A stretch of 64,000 nucleotides of DNA from Mycolicibacterium frederiksbergense (GTDB taxonomy: Bacteria; Actinomycetota; Actinomycetes; Mycobacteriales; Mycobacteriaceae). The translations under genes and the position numbers were made by a program. The stretch is from the NCBI RefSeq assembly GCF_029893345.1, contig NZ_JARXVE010000004.1, positions 186,001-250,000 on the forward strand. The letters are read 5' to 3'. The notes beneath the pieces were generated by a model. It did not search any database. It had not been told where the DNA came from and saw nothing but the letters and a program-made list of their open reading frames with translations. Below, in pieces: positions 56,650 to 64,000 of the stretch. Each line of letters starts with the position of its first letter. Position 1 is the first letter of the stretch.

Positions 56650-57798
56650 CTAGAGGCGCTCGATGATGGTGACGTTGGCGGTGCCACCGCCCTCACACAT
56701 CGTCTGCAGGCCGTAGCGACCGCCGGTGCGCTCCAAAGTGTTGAGCATGGTGGCGAACAGCTTGGCACCGGTAGCTCCCAGCGGGTGGCCCAGCGCGATG
56801 CCGCCGCCGCTCGGGTTGACCTTCGCCGGATCGGCCTTGATCTCCTTGAGCCAGGCCAGCACGACCGGCGCGAAGGCCTCGTTGATCTCGACCGTATCGA
56901 TGTCGTCGATCGACAGGCCGGTCTTCTCCAGCGCGTACCGGGTGGCCGGGATCGGGCCGGTCAGCATCATCACCGGATCGTCACCACGGGCGCTGATGTG
57001 GTGGATGCGGGCCCGCGGAGTCAGGTTGTGCTCCTTGACGGCCTGCTCCGAGGCCAGCAGCACCGCACTGGATCCGTCCGAGATCTGGCTGGCCAGCGCG
57101 GCGGTCAGGCGACCGCCCTCGACCAGCGGCTTGAGCGAGGCCAGCTTCTCCAGCGTCGACTCGCGCGGCCCCTCGTCGACACCGAAGTCGCCGACCGGGA
57201 TGATCTCGTTGTCGAAGTGCCCGGCCCGGATCGCCGCGAAGGCCCGCTGGTGGCTGGTATAGGCGAACTGCTCCATCTCCTCGCGGGAGAGGTTCCAGTG
57301 CTCGGCGATCATTTCCGACCCGCGGAACTGGGAGATCTCCTGATCGCCGTAACGGTGCAGCCAGTTCTTGGATTCGTTTGTGGGCGAGGTGAATCCGAAC
57401 TCCTTGCCGACCACCATGGCCGAGGAGATCGGGATCCAGCTCATGTTCTGCATACCGCCGGCCAGGATCAGGTCGGCGGTACCGGACATGATCGCCTGGG
57501 CGCCGAAGGAGATGGCCTGCTGGCTGGAGCCGCACTGGCGGTCGACGGTGACGCCGGGAACGGCCTCGGGGTAGCCGGCGGCCAGCCAGGCCAGGCGGCC
57601 GATGTTGCCGGCCTGCCCGCCGATGGCGTCGACGCAGCCGACGATGACGTCGTCAACCGCGCCCGGATCCACGTCGACGCGGTCGAAGATGGCCTTGAAA
57701 GCGTGCACGCCGAGGTCGATCGGGTGCACCTGGGCCAGCGACCCGTTCTTCTTGCCGACCGGCGTGCGCACGGCGTCGACGATGTATGCCTCAGGCAT
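56650..57798 (-). CDS. fadA6: Thiolase FadA6 of ring-degradation pathway
   Basis: A 382-residue thiolase. The nucleophile Cys is in DRQCGSSQQAISFG, the His in INEAFAPVVLAWLKEIK/GHPLGATGAK, and the second Cys in MCEGGGTANVTIIERL. Its place with kstR2 and its length fit FadA6, which is proposed to perform late thiolysis of methyl-oxo-diacid CoA esters after ring opening. ATG 57798 is 16 bp after the kstR2 stop codon, so they form an operon. AGGAGAC precedes the start. Confidence 0.88.
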   Translation of the reverse strand: MPEAYIVDAVRTPVGKKNGSLAQVHPIDLGVHAFKAIFDRVDVDPGAVDDVIVGCVDAIGGQAGNIGRLAWLAAGYPEAVPGVTVDRQCGSSQQAISFGAQAIMSGTADLILAGGMQNMSWIPISSAMVVGKEFGFTSPTNESKNWLHRYGDQEISQFRGSEMIAEHWNLSREEMEQFAYTSHQRAFAAIRAGHFDNEIIPVGDFGVDEGPRESTLEKLASLKPLVEGGRLTAALASQISDGSSAVLLASEQAVKEHNLTPRARIHHISARGDDPVMMLTGPIPATRYALEKTGLSIDDIDTVEINEAFAPVVLAWLKEIKADPAKVNPSGGGIALGHPLGATGAKLFATMLNTLERTGGRYGLQTMCEGGGTANVTIIERL

Positions 57799-57814
57799 GT
57801 TTGTCTCCTTTGAC

Positions 57815-58417
57815 CTAACGGGCGGCGGTGATACCGCCCAGGACGATGGCGAGGTATTGCCGGCCCACCTGCTCGGCCGATAGCGGTCCCCCCGGCTGAT
57901 ACCAGCGGACCGAAACCCAGGTGGTGTCGCGGATGAACCGGTACACCAGGTCGACGTCCAGGTCTGGACGGAACGATCCGTCCGCGATGCCGTCGTGCAG
58001 GATGTCCACCCACATCTTGCGCTGCTCTTTGTTGCGCTCGTCGACGAAGCCGAACTGCGGCAGCGCGGACAGCCGCTTGGCCTCGTCCTGGTAGATCACC
58101 ACCTGCGCATGCCGATGCTCGATCGCCTCGAACGACGTCAGGAACAGACCGGTGAGCCGGCCCAGCGGGGTCGCCTCCTGGTCAAGAATCTGCTGGTACC
58201 GCTCGAACAGCCAATCCAGGAAGTCCCGCAGCACCTCTTCGACCATCTGCTCTTTGGACTTGAAGTGGTGATACAGACTGCCCGACAGGATTCCCGCGGA
58301 GTCGGCGATATCGCGGACTGTCGTCGCCTTCAGGCCGCGTTCGGCGAACATGGTCGCGGCAAGGTCGAGAAGCTCATCGCGTCTGCTTGCCGGCTGGCTG
58401 GGCGTATCCGGCGCCAT
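57815..58417 (-). CDS. kstR2: TetR-family repressor KstR2
   Basis: A 200-residue TetR regulator. RRDELLDLAATMFAERGLKATTVRDIADSAGILSGSLYHHFKSKEQMVEEV is the DNA-binding domain; the C-terminal ligand domain includes RHAQVVIYQDEAKRL and VRWYQPGGPLSAEQVG, as in mycobacterial KstR2. It represses the ring C/D genes and is relieved by HIP-CoA. A matching operator lies just upstream (58434-58447), so it is autoregulated. Confidence 0.92.
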   Translation of the reverse strand: MAPDTPSQPASRRDELLDLAATMFAERGLKATTVRDIADSAGILSGSLYHHFKSKEQMVEEVLRDFLDWLFERYQQILDQEATPLGRLTGLFLTSFEAIEHRHAQVVIYQDEAKRLSALPQFGFVDERNKEQRKMWVDILHDGIADGSFRPDLDVDLVYRFIRDTTWVSVRWYQPGGPLSAEQVGRQYLAIVLGGITAAR

Positions 58418-58433
58418 TCCGACAGCATAGCAA

Positions 58434-58447
58434 CCAAGCGCTTGCTA
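58434..58447. promoter_or_regulatory. KstR2 operator upstream of kstR2
   Basis: ACCAAGCGCTTGCT matches AnCAAGnnCTTGnT. It starts 17 bp before the kstR2 start codon on the minus strand and also lies just past the end of the GTPase gene. Confidence 0.85.
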
Positions 58448-58466
58448 GGTGCAACCCTCGGGTGGG

Positions 58467-59630
58467 TCAAAAGACTCCGAGACGGGTCGTCACCCACCGG
58501 AGCGGATCCGTACACCGGAACGGGGCGATACCGCGGGGGCTCAGCCGGTTGCCGGTTGGCGCATGACCGAGCGAGGAGACCGCGAAGTAGCGGTACGGCA
58601 GCCGAACTCCCGACGTCGGGTTCTCCACGGCTGCGACCAGTGAACCACCGCCCAAGTTCAGCAGGAGACTGCGCACGCCCTCGTGCAGCAGTTCCCCGTC
58701 GGCCTCGTCGTAGGTGCCGGCCGATGAGCCCGCCCGAAGAAAGGGCGCACCGGCGTTCGACATGATCTCGCTCCACACCGAACCCTCGACATCCCGGAGC
58801 GAACGCAGCACATCAAATTTTGTCAGGATCACCGCCAACCGCGGATGCCCTTCGCCGATCGCAGACAACAGATTGCCCAAGACCAACCCCGGGTCGCCGG
58901 TGCTCCACAGTTGCGGCGGCACCAGATCGTGAAGTTGGTCGCGAATCACCTGCACCCGCAGTGGATCGAACATGAAGAAGACGGCATCGGCGTTGCCGAA
59001 GAACCGGAAATAGGGTGCCCGCAGGTTCCCGGCCTCGAGGTCTTCGCCCGCGACGTCGCGCAACACGATGAATCGATTCGTACCCGCCCAGGAGCCAACG
59101 CTGAAGATCAACGGCACCCGCTGATAGGAGGCCTGGGTGCGGGCGGTGGGTGTCGAGGGCATCAGGCCGCGTTCGACGAAGAGTGGGCGCTCGTAGTTGT
59201 TGACGTAGGAAACCGTGGTATCTCGCGTGACCGGCCGCATCGGTACGCCCAGCCGTTCGCAGAGCAACTCGACCTGTCTGACCAGCACCGCGATATAGAG
59301 ACTCTTACCGGTCGTGCGGGCCCCCGCCACCGCAATGCAGATGGCCCGCCCGGTCCGCCAGCCGGTCGGCAGGATGAAATGACATACCGGGCAGATCTCC
59401 ACCACCGGCATTTTCAATGCTCTGGATGCGACTTCCTCCAGCGCGCGTATCGGAGCCAAATAACTTGGCTGGCGATTGATCACGTGTATTGGACCGCATT
59501 CAACCGGGCCTCCGGAGAAGGCCGAGCCGACCGGGTCGGGGTAATGCGGTCCACGCACATGTGGCGGCACCGTCCATGCGTGGACGGTGCCGTCCAGAAC
59601 CGAAAAGCAGCGTGGGCACTTGTTATTCAC
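58467..59630 (-). CDS. Zinc-ribbon TRAFAC-type GTPase (Double-GTPase 2-like)
   Basis: A 387-residue protein. An N-terminal zinc ribbon is formed by Cys5-x2-Cys8 and Cys80-x2-Cys83. The G domain has the P-loop GARTTGKS (103-110), a DVAGED switch/G3 motif (192-197) and LTKFD (269-273) as G4. This arrangement resembles the Double-GTPase 2 family known from comparative genomics of bacterial conflict systems. It is the last gene of the minus-strand set 58467-64000 and starts with GTG 7 bp after the vWA gene. Likely role: the nucleotide-dependent switch of the system. No membrane segment is present. Confidence 0.75.
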   Translation of the reverse strand: MNNKCPRCFSVLDGTVHAWTVPPHVRGPHYPDPVGSAFSGGPVECGPIHVINRQPSYLAPIRALEEVASRALKMPVVEICPVCHFILPTGWRTGRAICIAVAGARTTGKSLYIAVLVRQVELLCERLGVPMRPVTRDTTVSYVNNYERPLFVERGLMPSTPTARTQASYQRVPLIFSVGSWAGTNRFIVLRDVAGEDLEAGNLRAPYFRFFGNADAVFFMFDPLRVQVIRDQLHDLVPPQLWSTGDPGLVLGNLLSAIGEGHPRLAVILTKFDVLRSLRDVEGSVWSEIMSNAGAPFLRAGSSAGTYDEADGELLHEGVRSLLLNLGGGSLVAAVENPTSGVRLPYRYFAVSSLGHAPTGNRLSPRGIAPFRCTDPLRWVTTRLGVF

Positions 59631-59637
59631 CGGCGGT

Positions 59638-60567
59638 CTACCCGATCACTCGAAGCAGGCGGTCGGCAACCTGGCCGACAATGGCGGGATGATCCGCCAG
59701 GTGCTGGCTGGCGTCGATACCGGGCGGTGGCGGCGGCAGCACCGGGCCCAATTCCGCAAATCGCTCGTCCGCGGAGATCCACATGGTCGGAGATCTCCGC
59801 TGCGCCAATTGACTCACCGAATCGGTCAGCAGGATGGTGTGCTCGGCCTCCGGCATCCGTGACCATCGCACACCGGCCGACCATCGCAGCGGCGCCCGGG
59901 CGACCGCCGCCGCCATCTGTGCCGCCGGGGCCTCGACCGGCGTGCAGCCCGCGCCGACCATGGTCGTGCTGACGTCGCGAATGCCCACCGCATCGGCGAC
60001 TCCAACGATGAGATCTATTGCAGCAGAGACACTCCCGTCATGAAATGACCACCACATGGAAGCCGAGGTGTCAACCCCGATCGACAACCGCGCGCCCGAC
60101 AGGCGAGGCGATGCCCCGCTGGAACGGCGGGCGGCGGTGCGCGCCATACTTGCCAGCGGACTCAGTGCAGCATCACTGAACACCCGGGCCACGACCTTGA
60201 TTTTCCTGTCGCGGGGTGTCAGTTCCGCCAATTCGACGAATCGGCAGCCAGATACATCGACCGGGTCGAAAACGACTTGTACCGGGTCCATTTCACCTGC
60301 CACGTCGGCAGAGTCCGGTCCGATGACCAATTGCACGACCGCCTCGTTCCCGAATGTCGGCACACCGACTGGCTCGACCCCGACCGTCGCGGGCTCGGTG
60401 AGCCACGGAATCGTGACCGCCGCAGAGTTGATCCGCAGGACCCGCTGCGAGCCATCTGATGCGACCCGCAGCTGCACGTTGCCACTTGATTCGGCGATCG
60501 TCACCGAAATCGGTTCGTTCGGAATCTCAACGTCCCGGGTCCGGCTTCCCAATAGAAAAATCGGCAT
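59638..60567 (-). CDS. von Willebrand A (MIDAS) domain protein
   Basis: A 309-residue protein. The first 150 residues are beta-rich and lack a recognisable signature. SIGVDTSASMWWSF gives the MIDAS D-x-S-x-S motif at residues 166-170, followed by TTMVG and ILLTDSV, the later MIDAS segments. vWA proteins often scaffold a complex or gate an NTPase. A 1-bp gap separates the start from the GAP1-like gene. Function within the GTPase module is inferred. Confidence 0.7.
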   Translation of the reverse strand: MPIFLLGSRTRDVEIPNEPISVTIAESSGNVQLRVASDGSQRVLRINSAAVTIPWLTEPATVGVEPVGVPTFGNEAVVQLVIGPDSADVAGEMDPVQVVFDPVDVSGCRFVELAELTPRDRKIKVVARVFSDAALSPLASMARTAARRSSGASPRLSGARLSIGVDTSASMWWSFHDGSVSAAIDLIVGVADAVGIRDVSTTMVGAGCTPVEAPAAQMAAAVARAPLRWSAGVRWSRMPEAEHTILLTDSVSQLAQRRSPTMWISADERFAELGPVLPPPPPGIDASQHLADHPAIVGQVADRLLRVIG

Positions 60568-60568
60568 C

Positions 60569-61675
60569 TCAACCCCGATACGTCCAGGCGTTCGGCTCGG
60601 CCCGATTCTCGGCTCGATTCTCGGCCAGGGGCGCCGCGATCGCCGCCCGCGCCGCGGCGGCGGCGTCGGCCAGCGCCGGTCGGCCGAGCACCGCGAAGGC
60701 CATCGGCAATGCCGGATGCGGGTCGCCACCAGCCGTCCTACCCGCCACCCGGGACGACACCCGGTTGATATCGGCCAGCACCTGGAACGCGGAATCCTGG
60801 TCTGCCAACGCGATCCGCGCCATCGCCGACCACACCGTCGCGGCAACCTGGCTGCGCGCTGTGCGGTGCGGGGGCCCACCCAGTCCGCCCAACGACACGG
60901 TCTCGGCCTCGTCGATCACGATATGGCCGGTAGCAAAATCCGGCAGATCGGCCCGCGGTATCGCAACGAGATGCTCATCCGTCCTGGGTGCGTACCAGAG
61001 GTCGGGGCCGCGGTCGAAGGTCGAGAAGTTCAACCGCCTGGCGGTCGCGGGCGAGGTCAGGAAACTCACGGCACCGATCCATTGCGCGGCACTTCCGACC
61101 GATTCGACACCAAGGACGACCTGCGATCCGGTCGCCATCGCTGCCGCGACGGCGTCCAACAGCACGCACAGTACCGAGAGCCTGCGCTGGTCTGGATCGC
61201 ACACGAAGCGCACCGCGCTTTCGGCCGTCGCCACCTCGCCTGTCACCGGGTCCGCGTCGCACAGCGTCGCTGCCGAAACGGCTTTGCTGCCATACGGAGT
61301 CAGCCAATGCGGAGACTGCCAGAGCTCGATCGGCCTCGGTTCGGTGAGCATCGCCTGGCGATCGAGCAGGGCGTGCGCGAAGACATTTCCCGGCCGGCCC
61401 GAGCTGTCGAGTCCGGCCGGAGCAACATGCCAGTAAGCGGCGGTGTCGTCGTCGAACCTTCGATAAGACAACCGGCGCGGAAACGCCGCCAACCGCTCGC
61501 TGCTCGGGTACGGCGGCAACGGCTCCAACGGATTCAGGCCGGTACGAATGCCGGCGACCAGCAAGTTGGCCTCCGCCGCAGTGACGCCGCCGACGGTCTC
61601 CTTCACCTGCCAACCACCGGGGTTTCCGGCGTCGGTGAACGAGGTGTAGGTCAACTGACCGTAGCGGGCGGTCAT
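60569..61675 (-). CDS. GTPase-associated protein GAP1-like (GAP1-N2/GAP1-M type)
   Basis: A 368-residue soluble protein. Its start (ARYGQLTYTSFTD...GGWQVKE), LSYRRFDDDTAAYWHVAPAG and SGRPGNVFAHALLDR are what I recall as the N2-type GAP1 domain, and the remainder (from about residue 150, with ALADQDSAFQVLADINRV near the end) agrees with the GAP1-M region. GAP1 proteins occur with DO-GTPases in predicted conflict systems. ATG 61675 overlaps the stop of the upstream gene by 4 bp. Biochemistry is unknown. Confidence 0.75.
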   Translation of the reverse strand: MTARYGQLTYTSFTDAGNPGGWQVKETVGGVTAAEANLLVAGIRTGLNPLEPLPPYPSSERLAAFPRRLSYRRFDDDTAAYWHVAPAGLDSSGRPGNVFAHALLDRQAMLTEPRPIELWQSPHWLTPYGSKAVSAATLCDADPVTGEVATAESAVRFVCDPDQRRLSVLCVLLDAVAAAMATGSQVVLGVESVGSAAQWIGAVSFLTSPATARRLNFSTFDRGPDLWYAPRTDEHLVAIPRADLPDFATGHIVIDEAETVSLGGLGGPPHRTARSQVAATVWSAMARIALADQDSAFQVLADINRVSSRVAGRTAGGDPHPALPMAFAVLGRPALADAAAAARAAIAAPLAENRAENRAEPNAWTYRG

Positions 61676-63651
61676 TTGGGTTCCGGCTCGGGAATCAGGC
61701 GAAGGGCCGCGACGGGTGGATCCAACAGGGCAAGCGACCGCAGACGGGTCGGGTGCAGATGGGCGAACAGCTTGATCCATCCCGTCTTTCCGCGCACATC
61801 CCCGGTCCACACATCGTCGGCGTCAGAACTGTTGAGCACCACCTGGAATTCCTTGACCGGTTCGCTTACCGGATTGCCCTCGGCATCGAGGCAGGTCATG
61901 TCGATGGCTCGACCATCCCTGACCGCCAACGGGATCCGATCGGGGTGGTACACCAGGACGAACGGCGGTGAACCGATGACCTCGTCCTCCGCGCGTACCC
62001 GCACCGCCGCGGTGAGCGGCCGCCCTTCCCGATCGCGGGTCAGCTCGATGTCGTACCAGAGGCGAAGCAAGCCGGGGTATTCGATCGTGGTGATCACGCC
62101 CGTGACGCGGTGACCACCGGCGTAGGCAACCGGCACCAAATGCAGTGAGCACCCCAGACCGGGCAGCTCACCGGTGAACTCCACACCACCCCGCTTCTCG
62201 TACTCCGCCAGCGCGATCTCGTAGGAGCGCCCGCTCAATCCGTCTGCGGGGTCGTACCCTTTCGGGGCGATGTACACCAAAACGGCGGCCGCACCGACCG
62301 GCCAGCCGAAGGTGAGCGTCTGTTTTTCGCAGTATTCGCTGATCTGGGCGTCGACGATCACCCCGGTCCGCACCGACGACACCGCACGGCCAAGGCGGGC
62401 ACGGCCACCCACGACGGTGACAGGAGTGAAGTAAGCCCTGGTCCACGCGGTCGGCCACGGCACCGCGGCCAGCACCGACTTGCGCACCCCGTGTTCGTCG
62501 ATTCGCTCGGACACCGGATGGATCAACTGGAATTCCCGGCCGAGCCCAACCTGTTCCAGCACCGATTGGTCGAGTTCCATCGTCGCCGCATCGGCGCCCG
62601 GGGGCATCGATGTCCGGAAAACCAGCACCCGGCCAAACGGTGGAGGCGTCCATTCCAGGTCGAAGACCATGTCGACACCGTGCCGGTGCGTGGTGAGCGA
62701 TATGTCTGTCACCGGCTCCGGATGCGCGGTAACCGTGACCTCGGTCTGGACGGCATCGGAGAGGCGGGCCACGCCGTCGACGTCTATCTCGCACCGCACC
62801 CGGTAGACGTACCGACGGCCGCGCGTGGCCGCATCGTCTACGAACCCGCCGAGGTTGTCCTGCGCAGACAGGATCCGGAACTGCGGGCCGTCGCGCTCTG
62901 CCAGCTCGGCCGGAACGCGGTAGATGTGCACCGCGCGCACTCCCGGGAGAACCGTCCACTGCCCGACGACCCGGCCGAAGTCATCGCGGATGTCGACGTC
63001 TTGTGGATCTGCGATCACAACCCCCGTGGCGTGCAGGAACGGTTGCGCCGCAAGCGCATCCGTAGCGGACTCACCGGCGTTCACCCATACCTGGAGATGG
63101 CGCACAGCTCCGACAAGTGGCCGATCGTCGCGGGCTGCCGGGGTGGCCGTGGAAGCCACAAGATAGGCGCTGTCGGGTGATGGGCCATGCTGACCTTCGG
63201 TGCTGACCAGACGATAGATCACATACCGATCGGCGTGTCGGGGCGCGGAGTCGTCGCGGTACGGCGGCCATGCCACCTCCACGCCGGAACCATCCGGCGC
63301 CCATCGCGCCGACAGTGGGAGCACCTCGCGGTCACTGGGCGCGAACCGATACGGCGCAAACCCGCTACGCGGAACCGCCTCCGATCCCCCAGCGGGCAGG
63401 CACCGGCCCTCCTCCGAGACCGGTGCCGAACTCGCCAGTACCTCGGCCATCTGTGCTGCGTATGCCGCCACCTCACGGGGCAGCATCGCACCGATCTGGT
63501 CCGCCTCCGTGCGGCCCGACCGCAGTACCAGCCGAATGTGCGCCTCTTTGAAGGCAGAACCCGACACCACCCCGGACTCGATCAACTCCTCGCGCCACCG
63601 CAGCAGGGCAACGAGCTGCGGATCATTCTCGGCGCGACGCGGTTCGGACAT
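61672..63651 (-). CDS. Large repeat protein with FN3-like modules
   Basis: A 659-residue protein with no signal peptide. Repeated beta-sandwich-like units can be seen, each with a V-x-V/I-Y-R pattern (GVRAVHIYRVPAEL, GRVLVFRTSMPPG, AAVLVYIAPKGYD) and a preceding W-x-P (WAPDGSGVEVAWP, LEWTPPPFG, FGWPVG), which resembles fibronectin type III folds. The N-terminal 100 residues include EAHIRLVLRSGRTEADQIGAMLP, a helical segment. It is coupled to GAP1 by 4 bp. A recognition or scaffold function is a reasonable guess. No enzyme motif found. Confidence 0.55.
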   Translation of the reverse strand: MSEPRRAENDPQLVALLRWREELIESGVVSGSAFKEAHIRLVLRSGRTEADQIGAMLPREVAAYAAQMAEVLASSAPVSEEGRCLPAGGSEAVPRSGFAPYRFAPSDREVLPLSARWAPDGSGVEVAWPPYRDDSAPRHADRYVIYRLVSTEGQHGPSPDSAYLVASTATPAARDDRPLVGAVRHLQVWVNAGESATDALAAQPFLHATGVVIADPQDVDIRDDFGRVVGQWTVLPGVRAVHIYRVPAELAERDGPQFRILSAQDNLGGFVDDAATRGRRYVYRVRCEIDVDGVARLSDAVQTEVTVTAHPEPVTDISLTTHRHGVDMVFDLEWTPPPFGRVLVFRTSMPPGADAATMELDQSVLEQVGLGREFQLIHPVSERIDEHGVRKSVLAAVPWPTAWTRAYFTPVTVVGGRARLGRAVSSVRTGVIVDAQISEYCEKQTLTFGWPVGAAAVLVYIAPKGYDPADGLSGRSYEIALAEYEKRGGVEFTGELPGLGCSLHLVPVAYAGGHRVTGVITTIEYPGLLRLWYDIELTRDREGRPLTAAVRVRAEDEVIGSPPFVLVYHPDRIPLAVRDGRAIDMTCLDAEGNPVSEPVKEFQVVLNSSDADDVWTGDVRGKTGWIKLFAHLHPTRLRSLALLDPPVAALRLIPEPEPK

Positions 63652-63652
63652 A

Positions 63653-64000
63653 TCAGAACACCTGCGCTCCGGAACCCGGTGGAACATCCTCATCGACCTG
63701 CTCCGCGGCCGGTGTCCGGGATGCGCCGAACAGCGAAAAATCGTAGGTGGGCAAACCGTCACCGACCTGGATGACCACCGCCCGATACCCCAGACCGTCC
63801 CGGGCGACCGTGGCATTGTCGATGGCGACCGCCGAACGGCCCGCGGTGACTGCGGTGTCGGTGAACAGCGACTCATCGAACGGCGCGCCGGACCCATTGC
63901 GCGCCTGCAGGACGCCACCGTTGAACTGCTCCGGCGACAGTCGCTGCCCGGACCCCTGGATGAACACCCCGCCGGTGAGAGCCCCGGCGAGATGGCTGCC
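63653..64000 (-). CDS. Unrecognised protein, 5' end outside window
   Basis: The frame is open to the right edge (…GSHLAGALTGG before the first in-window GTG), so the gene starts outside. The visible 115 residues are beta-rich (AVAIDNATVARDG, YRAVVIQVGDGLPTYDFSLFG) and end in Pro/Gly-rich sequence. Not recognised. It ends 1 bp before the FN3-like gene and so belongs to the same operon. Confidence 0.5.
   Translation of the reverse strand, partial: GSHLAGALTGGVFIQGSGQRLSPEQFNGGVLQARNGSGAPFDESLFTDTAVTAGRSAVAIDNATVARDGLGYRAVVIQVGDGLPTYDFSLFGASRTPAAEQVDEDVPPGSGAQVF

Noticed and set aside
60056..62113. Plus-strand open frame of 685 codons across the vWA, GAP1-like and FN3-like genes
   Set aside because: Antisense to three coupled genes with clear motifs; its product is Arg/Pro-rich without recognisable features.

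Overview
The window is high-GC DNA from a fast-growing mycobacterium (Mycolicibacterium-type). The assignment rests on a cholesterol-catabolism block in the mycobacterial order (ltp2-chsH1-chsH2-fadE29-fadE28-cyp125 / fadA5 / ddn-like / two SDRs / echA20-ipdA-ipdB-ipdC / fadA6-kstR2), on KstR and KstR2 operators in the expected places, and on F420-type enzymes and type VII secretion-like proteins. No rRNA, tRNA, insertion sequence or CRISPR array was seen.

Region 1 (about 1-34,200) is a large extracellular-polysaccharide locus. It encodes a Wzy-type polymerase (442), a Wzx-type flippase (16241), a polyprenyl-phosphate glycosylphosphotransferase to start chains (31198, minus), five further glycosyltransferases, two CelD-like GNAT acyltransferases, a polysaccharide deacetylase, a GH16 lipoprotein hydrolase and a membrane O-acyltransferase. 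Nucleotide-sugar genes include a second-type glmS, two UDP-sugar 6-dehydrogenases, a UXS-like epimerase/decarboxylase, a Gfo/Idh/MocA oxidoreductase + DegT aminotransferase + hexapeptide acetyltransferase set (a WbpB/E/D-like logic for diacetamido sugars), and a nucleotidyltransferase with two sugar C-methyltransferase-family proteins. Unusual tailoring genes (an LLM/F420-type oxidoreductase overlapping a phytanoyl-CoA-dioxygenase-like gene, and a PIG-L deacetylase) sit in the same minus-strand operon. A LuxR-type regulator with an Asn at the phospho-acceptor position heads the minus operon. An unrecognised protein with two copies of a Cys/His motif domain starts the plus-strand wzx operon, and a frameshifted epimerase remnant lies between glmS and the priming transferase.

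Region 2 (34,687-36,590) is a pair of type VII secretion-like genes: a WxG protein and a YxxxD protein, both with Gln/Met-rich repeats.

Region 3 (36,667-58,447) is the cholesterol block. The KstR-controlled part removes the steroid side chain (Cyp125, FadA5, ChsE1/E2, ChsH1/H2, Ltp2). The KstR2-controlled part opens rings C and D (EchA20, IpdAB, IpdC, FadA6). It is interrupted by a secreted histidine phosphatase framed by terminators and by a Clp ATPase plus an FdhF/YdeP-like molybdoenzyme.

Region 4 (58,467-64,000) is a tight minus-strand set: a zinc-ribbon TRAFAC-type GTPase, a vWA protein, a GAP1-like GTPase-associated protein, a repeat (FN3-like) protein, and a gene running off the right edge. 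This matches the design of predicted NTP-dependent biological-conflict systems.
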